64,000 bases of DNA. Source: Phycisphaerales bacterium Planc_01. Its GTDB lineage: Bacteria; Planctomycetota; Phycisphaerae; Sedimentisphaerales; Anaerobacaceae. Below, one piece after another: positions 63,963 to 64,000 of the stretch; position 1 is the first letter of the stretch; the number at the start of each line of letters is the position of its first letter. The translations under genes and the position numbers were made by a program. Under the pieces are notes generated by a model. It was not told the origin of the DNA, made no database searches, and saw nothing but the letters and a program-made list of their open reading frames with translations. The stretch spans positions 91,789 to 155,788 of the forward strand of contig LVBB01000024.1 in the NCBI GenBank assembly GCA_001603075.1. The letters are read 5' to 3'.

Positions 63963-63982
63963 GGGCGACGCATGCGTCGCCC
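63963..63982. repeat. Perfect 20-bp palindrome
   Basis: GGGCGACGCA followed at once by its reverse complement TGCGTCGCCC gives a 10-bp stem without a loop, 15 bases after the last stop. It may be a REP-like interspersed repeat or a terminator for the gene pair before it. Confidence 0.5.
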
Positions 63983-64000
63983 TCGCCCCCGGCCATGCGC

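Overview
This high-GC window reads as a chromosome segment of a planctomycete, probably of the class Phycisphaerae (Sedimentisphaerales-like). The case rests on several gene types found together: large secreted proteins with dockerin-like repeats, lamin-tail, CotH, LamG, PKD and beta-helix domains; a complete-looking LPS heptose/core locus; an EF-G with the [10 protein letters not shown]-loop of the mitochondrial/spirochaete/planctomycete type; a bacterial singlet histone; and sugar-degradation genes of the DUF4432, DUF2961 and Gfo/Idh/MocA types. This placement is an inference; no rRNA is present to confirm it. I saw no rRNA, tRNA, CRISPR array or insertion sequence.

Layout. 1-324 (-): N-terminal part of a B12-binding radical-SAM-type protein cut by the window edge. 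646-5087 (+): two secreted lamin-tail/dockerin proteins, one with a CotH kinase domain, behind a strong promoter. 5109-9966 (-): an LpxL/HtrB-like acyltransferase and a large secreted beta-helix/PKD/propeller protein. 10359-21367 (+): a lipoprotein FAD oxidoreductase, then a run of sugar enzymes (XylA-like isomerase, PIG-L deacetylase, NagB-like deaminase/isomerase, PfkB kinase, DUF4432 epimerase-like protein, mannitol-1-phosphate-dehydrogenase-like protein) and an EamA transporter. Together these look like an uncharacterised amino-sugar or rare-sugar catabolic unit. 21693-22211: a small coiled-coil membrane protein. 22307-23788 (-): a radical SAM protein with an unusual CX5CX2C cluster motif.

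23978-34440 (+) is an LPS inner-core locus with many ATGA overlaps: lpxK, hldE, gmhA, gmhB (with an extra membrane tail), waaF, a GT9-like protein, a B12/radical SAM protein, a WaaG-like transferase and waaP. It is followed by the scar of a dead GT2 glycosyltransferase, an intact GT4 gene, and on the minus strand a methyltransferase and a tandem-domain sugar-kinase-like protein. hldE, gmhA and gmhB supply heptose-phosphate intermediates; waaF, the GT9-like and WaaG-like proteins would build the core; WaaP and the tandem kinase would phosphorylate it. hldD and kdtA are not in the window.

38499-39869 (+) is a Tat-exported Gfo/Idh/MocA oxidoreductase. 39874-44596 (-) is an alpha-glucan/glycogen module (debranching enzyme, GH57, glycogen-synthase-like GT). 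45056-45244 (-) encodes the histone. 45579-46434 (+) are two small charged proteins. 46582-48884 carries fusA behind a promoter whose predicted start lies at the base of a 13-bp closed RNA domain, a good candidate cis-regulatory leader. 49071-51879 are two DEAD-box helicases. 52040-53772 are a zinc-ribbon/PH-domain membrane protein and an NmrA-like protein. 54141-59242 are a secreted esterase-like hydrolase coupled to a DUF2961 (GH172)/beta-propeller glycosidase fusion. 59246-61489 (-) is a secreted LamG/dockerin protein. 61754-63948 (+) is a nucleotide-sugar dehydrogenase coupled to a pRiA4b ORF-3-like protein. The window ends in a 20-bp perfect palindrome.
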